The notes beneath the pieces were generated by a model, which did not search any database, had not been told where the DNA came from, and saw nothing but the letters and a program-made list of their open reading frames with translations. The translations under genes were made by a program, and so were the position numbers. This document shows, one piece after another, positions 10,888 through 20,095 of a stretch of DNA of 64,000 nucleotides (positions are counted from its first letter, which is position 1; the number at the start of each line of letters is the position of its first letter). Source of the stretch: Novosphingobium kunmingense (GTDB lineage: Bacteria > Pseudomonadota > Alphaproteobacteria > Sphingomonadales > Sphingomonadaceae); assembly GCF_002813245.1 (NCBI RefSeq), contig NZ_PHUF01000003.1, positions 124,001 to 188,000 of the forward strand, read 5' to 3'.

Positions 10888-11771
10888 TGACGGACCTGCC
10901 CGAGACGACGCAGGTCCGGCTCGAACAGGAAGGTCCGATCCTGTGGGTGCGGATCGACCGGCCCGAAGCGATGAACGCCTATACCGCGACCATGGGCGCC
11001 GAACTCGCCGCCGCCTTCGACCATGCCGATGGTGACGACGCGATCCGCGTCGTCGTGCTGACCGCGCACGGCAAGGTGTTCTGCGCCGGGGCCGACGTCT
11101 CCGCCGGGGCAGGGGCCTTCGATACGGCAAGCGGCGAAGGCGCCAAGAACTTCGGCGGCCCGAGCGGCGGGAGCGGCAAGCGCAGCGACTTCATCGCCAG
11201 CATGATGGCCTGCCGCAAACCGTCGATCGTCGCCTTCAACGGCTCGGCGGCGGGCGTGGGCCTGACCCTGACCCTGCCTTGCGACATCCGCATCGCGGCC
11301 GATCACGCCCGGTTCGGCTGCGTGTTCACCCGCCGCGGCTTGGTGCCCGAAGCCGGATCGGCCTGGTTCCTGCCGCGGCTGGTCGGGCTCTCCACTGCGC
11401 TCAAGTGGTGCATCACCGGGGCGCTGGTTCCTGCGGCCGAGGCGCTGGACGCGGGCCTCGTCAGCGAACTGGCCCCGGCCGACGGGGTGGAAGCGCGGGC
11501 GCGCCAACTGGCGCTGGAGATCGCGGACAATTGCTCGCCGGTGGCGCTGGCGCTGACCCGGCGCATGCTGTGGCAGTTTTCGGCGCAGGACAGTCCTGCG
11601 GGCGCGCTAGCGGTCGATGCCTCGCTCAACATAGCGCTTGGCCAGAAGGCCGACGTGCACGAAGGTGTCGCCGCCTTCCTCGAAAAGCGCACGCCCGCCT
11701 TTCCGCTCTCCGTGGCGGCCGACATGCCGGAAACCCCGTGGTTCCACCCGCGCGGCCACGGGCAGGAGTAG
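10887..11771 (+). CDS. Enoyl-CoA hydratase/isomerase family protein
   Basis: A 294-residue crotonase-fold protein. The N-terminal block WVRIDRPEAMNAY, the oxyanion block GKVFCAGADVS, and GSAAGVGLTLTLPCDIRIAADHARFG are all family hallmarks. The start is GTG at 10887, overlapping the P450 stop codon (TAGTG), which indicates coupling. It is third in the palindrome-controlled operon and would act on a CoA ester downstream of oxygenation. The usual first acidic residue is not evident, so hydratase versus isomerase or hydrolase activity is open. Confidence 0.88.
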   Translation: MTDLPETTQVRLEQEGPILWVRIDRPEAMNAYTATMGAELAAAFDHADGDDAIRVVVLTAHGKVFCAGADVSAGAGAFDTASGEGAKNFGGPSGGSGKRSDFIASMMACRKPSIVAFNGSAAGVGLTLTLPCDIRIAADHARFGCVFTRRGLVPEAGSAWFLPRLVGLSTALKWCITGALVPAAEALDAGLVSELAPADGVEARARQLALEIADNCSPVALALTRRMLWQFSAQDSPAGALAVDASLNIALGQKADVHEGVAAFLEKRTPAFPLSVAADMPETPWFHPRGHGQE

Positions 11772-11775
11772 AGGG

Positions 11776-12777
11776 TCAGGCCTTCGTTTCGCCCGGTTTC
11801 GGCACCCCGTCGTGCCCGCCGAACTTGTTTCGCAGCGCCGAAAGGAACCGGTTGGCCGTGCCCGCGTCGTCGTGGCTGGTGAAGCGGGCGAACAACGCGT
11901 CGGCGATCACCGGGGTCGAGACCCCTTGCTCGATCGCGGCGTTGAGGGTCCAGCGCCCCTCGCCCGAATCGGCCACCCGCGTGCTGTAGTCCTGCAGGCC
12001 CTTGCCCCCCGCGAGCGCTTCGGCGCCGAGATCGAGCAACCAGGACGACACCACGCTGCCGCGGCGCCAGACCTCTGCAATCGCGGGCAGGTCGAAGGCG
12101 TAGGATCGTTCTTCGGGAACGACTGGGTCGTTGGCGCTGGCGAACAGCGCGAAACCTTCGGCAAAGGCCTGCATGATCCCGTATTCGATGCCGTTGTGGA
12201 CCATCTTCACATAGTGGCCAGCTCCCGCCTTGCCGCAATGCAGCCAGCCTGCCTCGCCGGGTTGCAGCGCGCCGCCGTCCTTGACCGGGGTACGCGGCGC
12301 CGCTCCGACCCCAGGCGCCAGCGTCTCGAATACCGGGCGCGCGGCTTCGACCCCGGCGGCATCGCCGCCGATCATCAGCGAATAGCCGCGCTCCAGTCCG
12401 AACAGCCCGCCAGAGGTCCCGCAATCGAGGAAATGGATCTCCTTGCCGGCCAGCGCCGCGGCCCGCGCGACGCTATCGCGGTAATTGGAATTGCCGCCGT
12501 CGATGATCGTGTCGCCGCCGGAAAGAAGGCCGGCCAGTTCGTCGATCACGGCCTGCGTCACTGTGCCCGCGGGGACCATCAGCCAAACCGTCCGGGGTGC
12601 ATCGAGGCCGGCGACCAGCGCGGCAATGCTTGGCGCGGCGAGGGCGCCGGTTTCGGCGGCGAGCGCCGCGCCTTCTTCCGCCTTGTTCGAATAGACGTGG
12701 CATTCGTGACCGCCGCGCGACAGGCGGCGCACCATGTTGCCGCCCATCCTGCCGAGCCCGATGAAACCGATCTGCAT
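11776..12777 (-). CDS. gnd: 6-phosphogluconate dehydrogenase, decarboxylating (short type)
   Basis: A 333-residue dehydrogenase of the short bacterial branch. It has GLGRMGGNM at the N-terminus for dinucleotide binding, DGGNSNYRDS, the substrate loop GTSGG and the catalytic KMVHNGIEYG segment. It converts 6-phosphogluconate to ribulose 5-phosphate in the oxidative pentose phosphate pathway. It converges on the crotonase gene with a 4-bp gap. The 229 bp between its start and the L,D-transpeptidase start hold no gene that I can see. Confidence 0.93.
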   Translation of the reverse strand: MQIGFIGLGRMGGNMVRRLSRGGHECHVYSNKAEEGAALAAETGALAAPSIAALVAGLDAPRTVWLMVPAGTVTQAVIDELAGLLSGGDTIIDGGNSNYRDSVARAAALAGKEIHFLDCGTSGGLFGLERGYSLMIGGDAAGVEAARPVFETLAPGVGAAPRTPVKDGGALQPGEAGWLHCGKAGAGHYVKMVHNGIEYGIMQAFAEGFALFASANDPVVPEERSYAFDLPAIAEVWRRGSVVSSWLLDLGAEALAGGKGLQDYSTRVADSGEGRWTLNAAIEQGVSTPVIADALFARFTSHDDAGTANRFLSALRNKFGGHDGVPKPGETKA

Positions 12778-13006
12778 GGGTCTGCCTGTCCTTGCCGTGA
12801 TGCCTGTCCGAACGCGCGAAGGGCGGTCTATGCTCCCGCGCTGCGTGCAGGGTCAAAGCCTTTCGCGCGAGCGTGCAGATAGTCGCAAAACCGCCCACAA
12901 TTCAGCTTGTGGCAAGCCGCGATGCTTGAAGGGGAAGGATAAGCAAGGCATTAGGGCGCTCGGCGCGGCGTCGCCGCGTGCCCGCAAGACGAGTGGAGTT
13001 TTTTAG

Positions 13007-14428
13007 ATGGTGTTCAGGGGCAAGTCGGGTCTTGGTCAGGGTTCGGCACTGGCCGTCCTCGCGGTGCTGAGCGTTCCCGGCACGGCGCTGGCCCAGGCCA
13101 CGACCCCGCCGGCCGCCGTTCCTGCCCCGCGGCCGACGGCAAGCTCCGCGCCGCAGGACGCAGCAGCCGTTCCGGCTCCCGCAGCAACCCCGGTCCCGGT
13201 CCCCGTCCCCGCGCCGCCACCCGTCCCGTCGGAGACCGCGCCGCTCGCCATCGACGAGCCGGTGATGGCCTGGTCGGTCGATGCCGCAAGCAAGCTGGCC
13301 TCGGTCATCGAGAAGGTGGGTGCCGACGGCCTGATCCCGGCGGACTATCAGCCGGAGAAGCTGCGCGCCGCGATTCTCGCGGGCCCCGGTGCCGCGCTCG
13401 ACCAGCAGGCGAGCCGTTCCTTCGCCTGGCTGGCCGAGGACATGCGCGACGGGCGGACCCGCATGCAGTCACGCCTGCAGTGGTATCTGGTCGACAAGGA
13501 CGTCGACACCAATTCGATCACCGGCCTGATGACCAGGGCGCTGGAAACCGGCGACGTCGAAGGCGTGATCATGGGCCTTGCGCCGACCCACCCGGACTAT
13601 GCGGCGCTGAAGGCGCTTTATGCCTCGACGCCCAAGGCCAGCAAGACGGCGCGCAACCTGATCCAGGTCAATCTCGACCGGTGGCGCTGGCTGCCGCGCG
13701 AGATGGGCAAGTACTACCTGCTCACCAATCTGCCCGAATACCAGCTGCGCCTGACGGTCGATAACACGATCATCCGGTCGTACCGCACCGTGGTGGGCAA
13801 GCCCGGCCGGACGGCCACGCCCAATCTTGCCGAACAGGTCGAGGCGGTGGTCTTCAACCCCACCTGGACCGTGCCGCAGTCGATCGTCGTGGGCGAAGGC
13901 CTGGGCGCTCGGCTGATCAACAATCCCAAGCAGGCCGCCCGCGAAGGCTACAAGGTGACCAAGCTGAAGGACGGGATGATCGTCGTGGTGCAGCAGCCGG
14001 GCGACAACAACGCGCTCGGCCGGATGAAGATCGACATGCCCAACGCGCACGCGATCTACCTGCATGACACCCCGTCCAAGGCGTTGTTCAACACGCCGGT
14101 GCGAGCCTACAGCCACGGCTGCGTGCGCACCGAACGCGCGGTGGAACTGGGCATGACCATGGCGATCCTCGGCGCGGGGCTGACCCCGCAGCAGGCGGTC
14201 GAACACAACCTGTCGGGCAAGTACACCAAGGTCCCGATGACCAAGACCTTCCCGGTCTACCTGACCTATTTCACCATGGCGACCGGGATCGACGGCAAGA
14301 TGGGCAAGTTTGCCGACATCTATGGCCGCGACGCGCCGGTGCTGGCCAGCTTCGCCAAGCCGCGCGAGGCCTGGAACGGCCAGCGCATCACCAGCGAGAA
14401 GGTGATCAAGCTCGATAATCCGATCTGA
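13007..14428 (+). CDS. L,D-transpeptidase, YcbB/LdtD-like
   Basis: A 473-residue periplasmic enzyme: signal peptide (1-30, ending ALAQA), a proline/alanine-rich linker to about residue 80, a scaffold domain with VNLDRWRWLPREMGKYYLLTNLPEYQLRL, then a YkuD domain with the active site SHGCVR (Cys372). YcbB-type enzymes make 3-3 crosslinks in peptidoglycan and resist most beta-lactams. No N-terminal peptidoglycan-binding repeat is obvious. It is followed by a hairpin terminator and a convergent second L,D-transpeptidase. Confidence 0.92.
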   Translation: MVFRGKSGLGQGSALAVLAVLSVPGTALAQATTPPAAVPAPRPTASSAPQDAAAVPAPAATPVPVPVPAPPPVPSETAPLAIDEPVMAWSVDAASKLASVIEKVGADGLIPADYQPEKLRAAILAGPGAALDQQASRSFAWLAEDMRDGRTRMQSRLQWYLVDKDVDTNSITGLMTRALETGDVEGVIMGLAPTHPDYAALKALYASTPKASKTARNLIQVNLDRWRWLPREMGKYYLLTNLPEYQLRLTVDNTIIRSYRTVVGKPGRTATPNLAEQVEAVVFNPTWTVPQSIVVGEGLGARLINNPKQAAREGYKVTKLKDGMIVVVQQPGDNNALGRMKIDMPNAHAIYLHDTPSKALFNTPVRAYSHGCVRTERAVELGMTMAILGAGLTPQQAVEHNLSGKYTKVPMTKTFPVYLTYFTMATGIDGKMGKFADIYGRDAPVLASFAKPREAWNGQRITSEKVIKLDNPI

Positions 14429-14444
14429 TCGTCGGAGTTGCCAG

Positions 14445-14466
14445 GGACAGGCCGGATGGCCTGTCC
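14445..14466. terminator. Hairpin between convergent L,D-transpeptidase genes
   Basis: A perfect 9-bp stem GGACAGGCC / GGCCTGTCC with a 4-nt loop lies between the two convergent stops. There is no clear T-run on either side, so its strength is uncertain; its position suits a bidirectional terminator. Confidence 0.55.
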
Positions 14467-14480
14467 GCACGCGCCAGGGT

Positions 14481-15188
14481 TCAGACCAGTTCGATCCGGT
14501 CGGCGTAGAGCAGGCGCCCGCCGGACAGGTGCCACAACGCCTCGCTGAAGTGCGTCGGCCCCATGGCGAAGCAGCCTTCGCTGCGGCCCAGCTTGCCGAA
14601 CCGCCCGATCATGTCGTCGGCGGCATAGGCGGCGGGGTGCATGACGATCGCGCGGTCGAGCGCGTTCGAATTGTCCGCGTCGAGCCCGAGCAGGCGAATC
14701 GATGTCCCGTACTTGCCCTTGTACCATTCGGCGGTCAGGTAGGCCCCGCGCGAGGTCGCCTCGGATCCGACGGTGTTCGAGAAGTTCTGCAGGAAGCCCG
14801 AATGTGCCGGGTCCGAACCGCGTCCGTGGCTGACCAGGAACGAGCGGATCTCCCCGCGTTCGAGGTTCACGAAGTGCAGGCGCGGCAGCGTCGACGGGCG
14901 CGCGAAGTCGGCAATGCCGACCAGATCGCGGCGCCAGACCGTGGCTCCCGCGCGCTCCAGTTCACGCTTCGCGATCTCGCGCAGCTTGGCGTCGTACAGC
15001 GGGTTGGCCGGCGCGATGACCGGCAGCGACGGCACGACGGGTTCGGCCGGGACCGGCGGCACGGCCATCGGCACCTGGCCGAAGACCTTGTCGAATTCGT
15101 CGGTTACGGTCTGCGCGAGTGCGCGGGCGGGCAGCGCTGCCAGCGCGCCCGTGGCCAGTGCCCCACGCAAGATCGATCGACGGTCCAT
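14481..15188 (-). CDS. Murein L,D-transpeptidase catalytic domain family protein (YkuD_2)
   Basis: A 235-residue protein with a twin-arginine-like leader (DRRSILRGALATGALAALPARALA), so probably exported by Tat. The catalytic part carries LHFVNLERGEIRSFLVSHGRGSD, AIVMHPA and the active-site block GRSEGCFAMG (Cys206). This is the YkuD_2 branch, distinct from the SHGC enzyme next door. It is predicted to act on cell-wall peptides. The ATG at 15188 gives a complete Tat signal; the longer frame adds no conserved sequence. Confidence 0.87.
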   Translation of the reverse strand: MDRRSILRGALATGALAALPARALAQTVTDEFDKVFGQVPMAVPPVPAEPVVPSLPVIAPANPLYDAKLREIAKRELERAGATVWRRDLVGIADFARPSTLPRLHFVNLERGEIRSFLVSHGRGSDPAHSGFLQNFSNTVGSEATSRGAYLTAEWYKGKYGTSIRLLGLDADNSNALDRAIVMHPAAYAADDMIGRFGKLGRSEGCFAMGPTHFSEALWHLSGGRLLYADRIELV

Positions 15189-15242
15189 GTCGCCTTTCAT
15201 ACCACGGCTAAAATAAAACGATCCTGAACGCCCTGCCAAGCC

Positions 15243-15740
15243 TCAATCGGCAGAAAAACGCCGGTGTGCGCCCAAGTGTTGCAGGGCGGCGCCGTCCACG
15301 CGCATCACCGTCCAGTCGTCCATCAGTCGCGCGCCGAGGCTCTTGTAGAAGCCGATCGCGGGTTCGTTCCAGTCGAGCACCGACCATTCGAGGCGGGCGC
15401 AGTCACGCTCCACGGCGATGGCGGCCAGCTGCGCGAGCAGAGCCTTGCCGAGGCCCGACCCGCGCGCCGCAGGCTGCACGAACAGGTCTTCCAGGTAGAC
15501 CCCGGGCTTGCCCTCGAAGGTCGAGAAATTGTGGAAGAACAAGGCGAAACCCTGCGCCGCGCCGTCGATCTCGCCGATTATCACTTCGGCGTAGGGACGC
15601 GGCCCGAACAGCTTTTGCGCCAGCACGGCCTCGTCGAAGCGGACTTCGTGGGCAAGCTTTTCGTAGTCGGCCAAGGCGCGGATAAGGTCCGCGATCAGCG
15701 GGAGGTCGGCAGGGATCGCAGAGCGGATCGACACGGTCAC
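15243..15740 (-). CDS. GNAT-family N-acetyltransferase
   Basis: A 165-residue acetyltransferase with the acetyl-CoA loop QPAARGSGLGKALL and the C-terminal WNEPAIGFYKSLGA block. The spermidine/thialysine-acetyltransferase-like YLEDLFV segment is present, but the acceptor is unknown. The start is GTG at 15740, overlapping the stop of the upstream EamA transporter gene (GTGA), so the two are coupled. A longer frame would run into that gene. Confidence 0.88.
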   Translation of the reverse strand: MTVSIRSAIPADLPLIADLIRALADYEKLAHEVRFDEAVLAQKLFGPRPYAEVIIGEIDGAAQGFALFFHNFSTFEGKPGVYLEDLFVQPAARGSGLGKALLAQLAAIAVERDCARLEWSVLDWNEPAIGFYKSLGARLMDDWTVMRVDGAALQHLGAHRRFSAD

Positions 15741-16630
15741 GGTGCAGCCTTTCGCAAGCGGGGCCAGAGGATGCCGAGCGCCAGCCCGGCCATGACGAGG
15801 GCGAAGGCCAGAAGTTTCCACCAGGGGAGCGATTCGCCCAGGATCAGCGCAGCGGACCCCAGACCGAAGACCGGGACCAGCAGCGCCAGCGGCGCGACCT
15901 GGCTGGCCGGGTGGCGCGCCAGTAGCCAGCCCCAGGCGCCGTAGCCGAACATTGTATTGCCGACCGACTGCCAGATCACCGCCGCCCAGGTCCAGCGATC
16001 GGCCGAGGCAATCCCTGCGCGCATCGCCGGCCAGCCTTCCAGCGCCAGCGCCATGACCAGCAGCGGCGGCACCGCAAACAGGCTTGCCCAGACGACATAG
16101 GCCAGCATGTTGACGCTTCCCGCCGCGCGGCTGACCGTGTTGCCGCCGGCCCAGCTTGCCGCCGCCAGCAGCGTCAGCGTCAGGCCCAGCGGTGTCGCGC
16201 TGCCGTCGGTGTGCAGCGCAATGGTGGCAATCCCGCTGGTCGCGAGCAGCAGGGCCGTGATCTGGTAGGTCGCGATTCGCTCGCCGGTCATCCGCATCGC
16301 CATGAAGATCGTGAAGAAGGCCTGGCTCTGCACCACCAGGCTGGCAAGGCCCGGGGTGATGTCGGCGCGCATCGCGGTGAACAGGAGGCCGAACTGCCCC
16401 GCCCCGATCAACACGCCATAGGCCGCCAGGTTGCCCCAGGCGACCTTGGGCCGCGGTAGGACCAGCGCCAGCGGGAGGAAGGCGAGCGTGAAGCGCAGCA
16501 GCGCCAGCGTCAACGGCGGCAAGTGCGCCAGGGCAGCCTTGATCACCACGAAGTTGGTGCCCCAGACCGCCATCACGGCCAGCGCCAGGGCAAGATGCGA
16601 GAGTGGCAAGGCGCGGTGCTGGGTCCCCAT
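15737..16630 (-). CDS. EamA-family (DMT) transporter
   Basis: A 297-residue membrane protein with about ten hydrophobic helices in two EamA repeats. The first opens with AVWGTNFVVIKAAL and the second with AASWAGGNTVSRAAG. The drug/metabolite transporter superfamily exports amino acids or other metabolites. It is followed, with overlap, by an acetyltransferase. The substrate is not readable from sequence. Confidence 0.9.
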   Translation of the reverse strand: MGTQHRALPLSHLALALAVMAVWGTNFVVIKAALAHLPPLTLALLRFTLAFLPLALVLPRPKVAWGNLAAYGVLIGAGQFGLLFTAMRADITPGLASLVVQSQAFFTIFMAMRMTGERIATYQITALLLATSGIATIALHTDGSATPLGLTLTLLAAASWAGGNTVSRAAGSVNMLAYVVWASLFAVPPLLVMALALEGWPAMRAGIASADRWTWAAVIWQSVGNTMFGYGAWGWLLARHPASQVAPLALLVPVFGLGSAALILGESLPWWKLLAFALVMAGLALGILWPRLRKAAP

Positions 16631-16659
16631 GGGCGCCCGCCTAGCCGAAGCGAACTGGC

Positions 16660-17175
16660 CTAGCTAGGCCGGATCACCATCGAATCGCCAGTCATCTCGA
16701 GCGCGCCGACGCGGCCCAGCACCGATTGGCCCATCAGGTCGGTGGCCAGCCCCTTCATCACCACGGCTTCGACCTGGCGGTAGGTCGCGCCGCCGATCTC
16801 GACGCTGTCGAGCATGATGGGCGCGCCGTAGCCGGTGCCGGACGCGGTCTTCATCAGCGGCAGGAACCGGTCCTCGGCGGGCAGTACCCCCAGGCGCTCG
16901 GCAGTTTCCTCGGTCAGGGCGACCAGGTCGGCGCCGGTATCGACAAGGAAGGTCACGTCTTCATGCCCGATCGTGGCGGTAAGGTAGAACTGCCCGGTGT
17001 CGTCACGCTGTAGCACCAGCTCATCGCCGCCGCCTTGCCGTTTCGCCTTGGCTATATCGGCGGTGTAGATGGATTCGCCCGTTGCCGCGCCCGCGCCGCC
17101 GGTCGACAGCCGCGGTGCGATGGCCGCGGTAGCGGCGACGGCGCCCAGGGCGATCACGACGAAACGATTCACCAT
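16660..17175 (-). CDS. Retroviral-type clan AA aspartic protease (TIGR02281-like)
   Basis: A 171-residue protein with an N-terminal membrane anchor (VVIALGAVAATAAIAPRL) and one aspartic protease domain. The active site DTGAD lies at Asp79, followed by VALTEETAERLGV and later the ML(D)SVEIGG and LMGQSVLGRVG blocks. One catalytic Asp per chain means it must act as a dimer, as in retroviral proteases. Such membrane-anchored single-domain proteases are common in alphaproteobacteria, and their substrates are largely unknown. Confidence 0.88.
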   Translation of the reverse strand: MVNRFVVIALGAVAATAAIAPRLSTGGAGAATGESIYTADIAKAKRQGGGDELVLQRDDTGQFYLTATIGHEDVTFLVDTGADLVALTEETAERLGVLPAEDRFLPLMKTASGTGYGAPIMLDSVEIGGATYRQVEAVVMKGLATDLMGQSVLGRVGALEMTGDSMVIRPS

Positions 17176-17223
17176 GGCGCGCAGCCTAGGTGCGCAGGCG
17201 TTACCGTTTTGCCAACGCGGCCT

Positions 17224-18363
17224 TCACGCCGCCTTGCCGTGGGTCACGTCCATGCTGACGGCGGTGCCGGCCTCGATCTCGGCGGCCTTGGCTTCGACCA
17301 GGCGAACGATGTGGTCGATCATGTCGGCGTCCTGGACATGGTGGTCGGTCACTCCCGAGAGGTAGACCATGTGCTTGCCCTGGCCGCCGCCAGTAATGCC
17401 GATGTCGGTCTCGCGCGCCTCGCCCGGGCCGTTGACGACGCAGCCCAGCACCGACAGGCTCATCGGCGTCTTGATGTGCTGCAGCGCGTCTTCGAGGCGC
17501 TCGACGGTGCGGATCACGTCGAAACCCTGCCGTGCGCAGCTCGGGCAGGACACAACGCGCACGCCGCGGGTGCGCAGGCCAAGGCTCTTGAGGATCTCGT
17601 AGCCGACCCGCACTTCCTCTTCCGGTTCGGCCGAAAGCGAGACGCGGATCGTGTCGCCGATCCCCGCCCACAGGAGGTTGCCGATCCCGATGCTCGACTT
17701 GACCGTGCCGCCGATCAGGCCGCCCGCCTCGGTTATGCCGAGGTGCAGCGGGCAGTCGACCGCTTCGGCCAGCCCCATGTAGGCGGCCACCGCGAGGAAT
17801 ACGTCGCTGGCCTTCACCGCGACCTTGTATTCGTGAAAATCGTGGTCCTGCAGCAGCTTGATATGGTCCAGCGCGGATTCGACCAGCGCTTCGGGGCAGG
17901 GTTCGCCGTACTTTTCGAGGAGGTCCTTTTCCAGGCTGCCGGCATTGACGCCGATGCGGATCGCGCAGCCGTTGGCCTTGGCCGCGCGAACCACTTCGCC
18001 CACGCGCTCGCTCGACCCGATGTTGCCCGGGTTGATCCGCAGGCAGGCCGCGCCCGCGTCGGCGGCCTCGAGCGCGCGCTTGTAGTGGAAGTGAATGTCG
18101 GCGACGATCGGCACGCTCGCCGCGCGGACGATTTCCTTCAGCGCGGCAGTGCTGTCCACGTCGGGGCACGATACGCGGATGATGTCGGCACCGGCATCCT
18201 CGCAGCGCCTGATCTGCGCGATGGTCGCCGCGGCGTCGCTCGTCAGGGTGTTGGTCATGGTCTGGACCGTGATCGGCGCATCGCCGCCAACGGGCACCTT
18301 GCCCACCATGATCTGGCGCGATTGGCGCCGGCTGATATCCCGCCAGGGTCGAACCGAAGACAT
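17224..18363 (-). CDS. ispG: 4-hydroxy-3-methylbut-2-enyl diphosphate synthase IspG
   Basis: A 379-residue iron-sulfur enzyme of the MEP isoprenoid pathway; it reduces MEcPP to HMBPP. The TIM-barrel N-terminus has [14 protein letters not shown], and the cluster ligands are seen as SCPSCAR (about residues 271 and 274) and [11 protein letters not shown] (about 306). The length is that of the short bacterial form. It is monocistronic or leads no obvious operon. Confidence 0.96.
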   Translation of the reverse strand: MSSVRPWRDISRRQSRQIMVGKVPVGGDAPITVQTMTNTLTSDAAATIAQIRRCEDAGADIIRVSCPDVDSTAALKEIVRAASVPIVADIHFHYKRALEAADAGAACLRINPGNIGSSERVGEVVRAAKANGCAIRIGVNAGSLEKDLLEKYGEPCPEALVESALDHIKLLQDHDFHEYKVAVKASDVFLAVAAYMGLAEAVDCPLHLGITEAGGLIGGTVKSSIGIGNLLWAGIGDTIRVSLSAEPEEEVRVGYEILKSLGLRTRGVRVVSCPSCARQGFDVIRTVERLEDALQHIKTPMSLSVLGCVVNGPGEARETDIGITGGGQGKHMVYLSGVTDHHVQDADMIDHIVRLVEAKAAEIEAGTAVSMDVTHGKAA

Positions 18364-18420
18364 GGCGCCGCCTATAGGGCAGAGCGGCGCGCGGGGAAAC
18401 CCTGCCCGTCGGGGCAGTTG

Positions 18421-18945
18421 TCAGGCAAGCATCCGCGCGAAGAGAAACTCGGGATCGATGTGATCGCCCACGCGGAAGGTGATGTCGGCGACCTTGGCAA
18501 AGCCGTAACGTTCGTAGAAGCGGTGCCCGCCGAAGTTTTCGGCATAGACCGACAGCTGCACCTCGTCCGCGCCGCGGGCGCGGAACTGGTCCATCGCCCA
18601 GTCCATCAGCTTGCCGCCGATGCCCTGCCCGGTGGCGCCGGCTGCGGCGTAGAGCTGTTTGAGTTCCATCACGTTCGCCCCGCGCGCGAAATCGGCGCGG
18701 CAGGGCTTGAGGCCGATCTTGACGAAGCCGAGTAGCGCGCCCCCGCCTTCGGCGAGCTGGTAGACCTGCGCCGGATCGGCGAAGTCGGCGGCGATGGCCC
18801 GTTCGGACAGGACCTCGTCGAGGAAGGCGTCGAGGTCCTTGCGGGAATAGAGGTGGCCGAACTTGGCGACGAAGGCATCGCCCGCCAGACGCGACAAGGC
18901 GGGAATGTCGGCCGTGGTCATCGCGCGCAGGGTCACTTGGGTCAC
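18421..18945 (-). CDS. GNAT-family N-acetyltransferase
   Basis: A 174-residue acetyltransferase with acetyl-CoA loop GATGQGIGGKLMDW and the C-terminal YAENFGGHRFYERYGF block. The start is GTG at 18945, overlapping the stop of the upstream acetyltransferase gene by 4 bp (GTGA), so the two GNAT genes are co-translated. The acceptor is unknown. Confidence 0.87.
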   Translation of the reverse strand: MTQVTLRAMTTADIPALSRLAGDAFVAKFGHLYSRKDLDAFLDEVLSERAIAADFADPAQVYQLAEGGGALLGFVKIGLKPCRADFARGANVMELKQLYAAAGATGQGIGGKLMDWAMDQFRARGADEVQLSVYAENFGGHRFYERYGFAKVADITFRVGDHIDPEFLFARMLA

Positions 18946-19409
18946 AGCAGCCTCGTCATGCAGATGGAGAAGGGATCCGACGTGTAGTCGCCAAACGGTG
19001 GGCATTCGGCGAAGCCCTCGCTTTCATAGAGGCGTCGCGCCGGAAGGAAGGCTTCGGGCCGCCCGGTCTCCAGGCTGACCCGGGTGTACCCGCGGCGGCG
19101 TGCCTCGCACATCAGATGGTCCAGAATGGCGCGCCCCGCACCCTTGCCGCGGTAGTCGGGATGGGTGCGCATCGATTTCAGTTCGCCGTGATCGTCCGTC
19201 AGGTGCCTGATCGCTCCGCAGGCGGCGAGGCGATCGCCGTCCCACGCGGAAAAGAACGTCACGTCCGGTTGCCGCAGCCGTTCGATCGGCATGGCATGGA
19301 CGCTTTCCGGCGGCGACCACTGGTGCATTTCGTCAAGGTGCAGACGCAGCAGCGCCGCAATGTCCGCCCCGCTCAGGTCGTCCTCGATAATGGTGTAGCG
19401 GCCGTTCAT
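18942..19409 (-). CDS. GNAT-family N-acetyltransferase
   Basis: A 155-residue acetyltransferase with the loop HPDYRGKGAGRAILDHL, the LETGRPEAFLPARRLYESEGF block and CPPFGDY, which resembles the YsnE/PsiE-type branch. It is first in a two-gene GNAT unit. The ATG at 19409 was chosen because the upstream extension in frame has no conserved sequence. The acceptor is unknown. Confidence 0.87.
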   Translation of the reverse strand: MNGRYTIIEDDLSGADIAALLRLHLDEMHQWSPPESVHAMPIERLRQPDVTFFSAWDGDRLAACGAIRHLTDDHGELKSMRTHPDYRGKGAGRAILDHLMCEARRRGYTRVSLETGRPEAFLPARRLYESEGFAECPPFGDYTSDPFSICMTRLL

Positions 19410-19604
19410 GGGCGCTGTCTGTGCAACGCCATCAGACCGGTTGCAAGGCGTTAACCATGGCACTTGACTCCCCGCGCGACAGGGCTAGCTTTCGCCATCC
19501 TTGCAGCCGGAAAGTTCAGGATTTTCCGGGTCGCCCGTCTCCCGCGCAAGGCGCACGCATGGCCGGATCAGCCGGCTCTACCGTGCAAACAGGAGGAGAA
19601 CCCA

Positions 19605-20054
19605 ATGCTGACAATGCGCAAGGCGGCCGTTCTGGCCGCGTCGATCTGTCTTGCCTATTCGACGCCTGTCCTGGCCGACGATCCCTGGCCCAACGAGGAA
19701 GGCGACTACGTTACCGTATCGATGATCTCGGTCGATGACGGGCACGATCTCGAATACATGACCCACATGGCGGGCCAGTACCGCAAGGGTCAGGATTATG
19801 CCAAGGCCCAGGGCTGGATCAGCAGCTACGAAATCCTTGTCAACGTCAACAAGCGTCCGGGCGAGCCGGACTATTACCTGGTTACCCGCTTCCCGCGCTT
19901 TGCCGACAAGGAAGAGGCGAGGAAGCGCGACGAAGCCTATTTCGCGCACATGCAGTCGACCACCGCGCAGATGCAGGCCGCATCGGGCAAGCGGGCCGAA
20001 TACCGCAAGGTGATGGGCTCGCAGTTGCTGCGGGCGCTCGTCTGGAAGAAGTAA
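19605..20054 (+). CDS. Secreted hypothetical protein
   Basis: A 149-residue protein with a signal peptide (MLTMRKAAVLAASICLAYSTPVLA). The mature part (DDPWPNEEGDYVTVSMISVDDGHDLEY) is a small alpha/beta sequence, rich in lysine and arginine towards the end, with no cysteine and no family motif that I recognise. A strong ribosome site (AGGAGG) 8 nt before the ATG at 19605 decides that start over the second ATG at 19614. A dimeric alpha-beta barrel fold is conceivable, but not shown. Confidence 0.75.
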   Translation: MLTMRKAAVLAASICLAYSTPVLADDPWPNEEGDYVTVSMISVDDGHDLEYMTHMAGQYRKGQDYAKAQGWISSYEILVNVNKRPGEPDYYLVTRFPRFADKEEARKRDEAYFAHMQSTTAQMQAASGKRAEYRKVMGSQLLRALVWKK

Positions 20055-20069
20055 CGGGGTAGAGCCGGC

Positions 20070-20095
20070 GCGGGGGCGGTTCAGGCCGTCCCCGC
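20070..20095. terminator. GC-rich hairpin between convergent genes
   Basis: A 10-bp stem, GCGGGGGCGG with CCGTCCCCGC (one G-T pair), and a 6-nt loop. It lies between the secreted-protein gene and the convergent RDD gene and overlaps the RDD stop codon. The T-run is weak. Confidence 0.45.
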
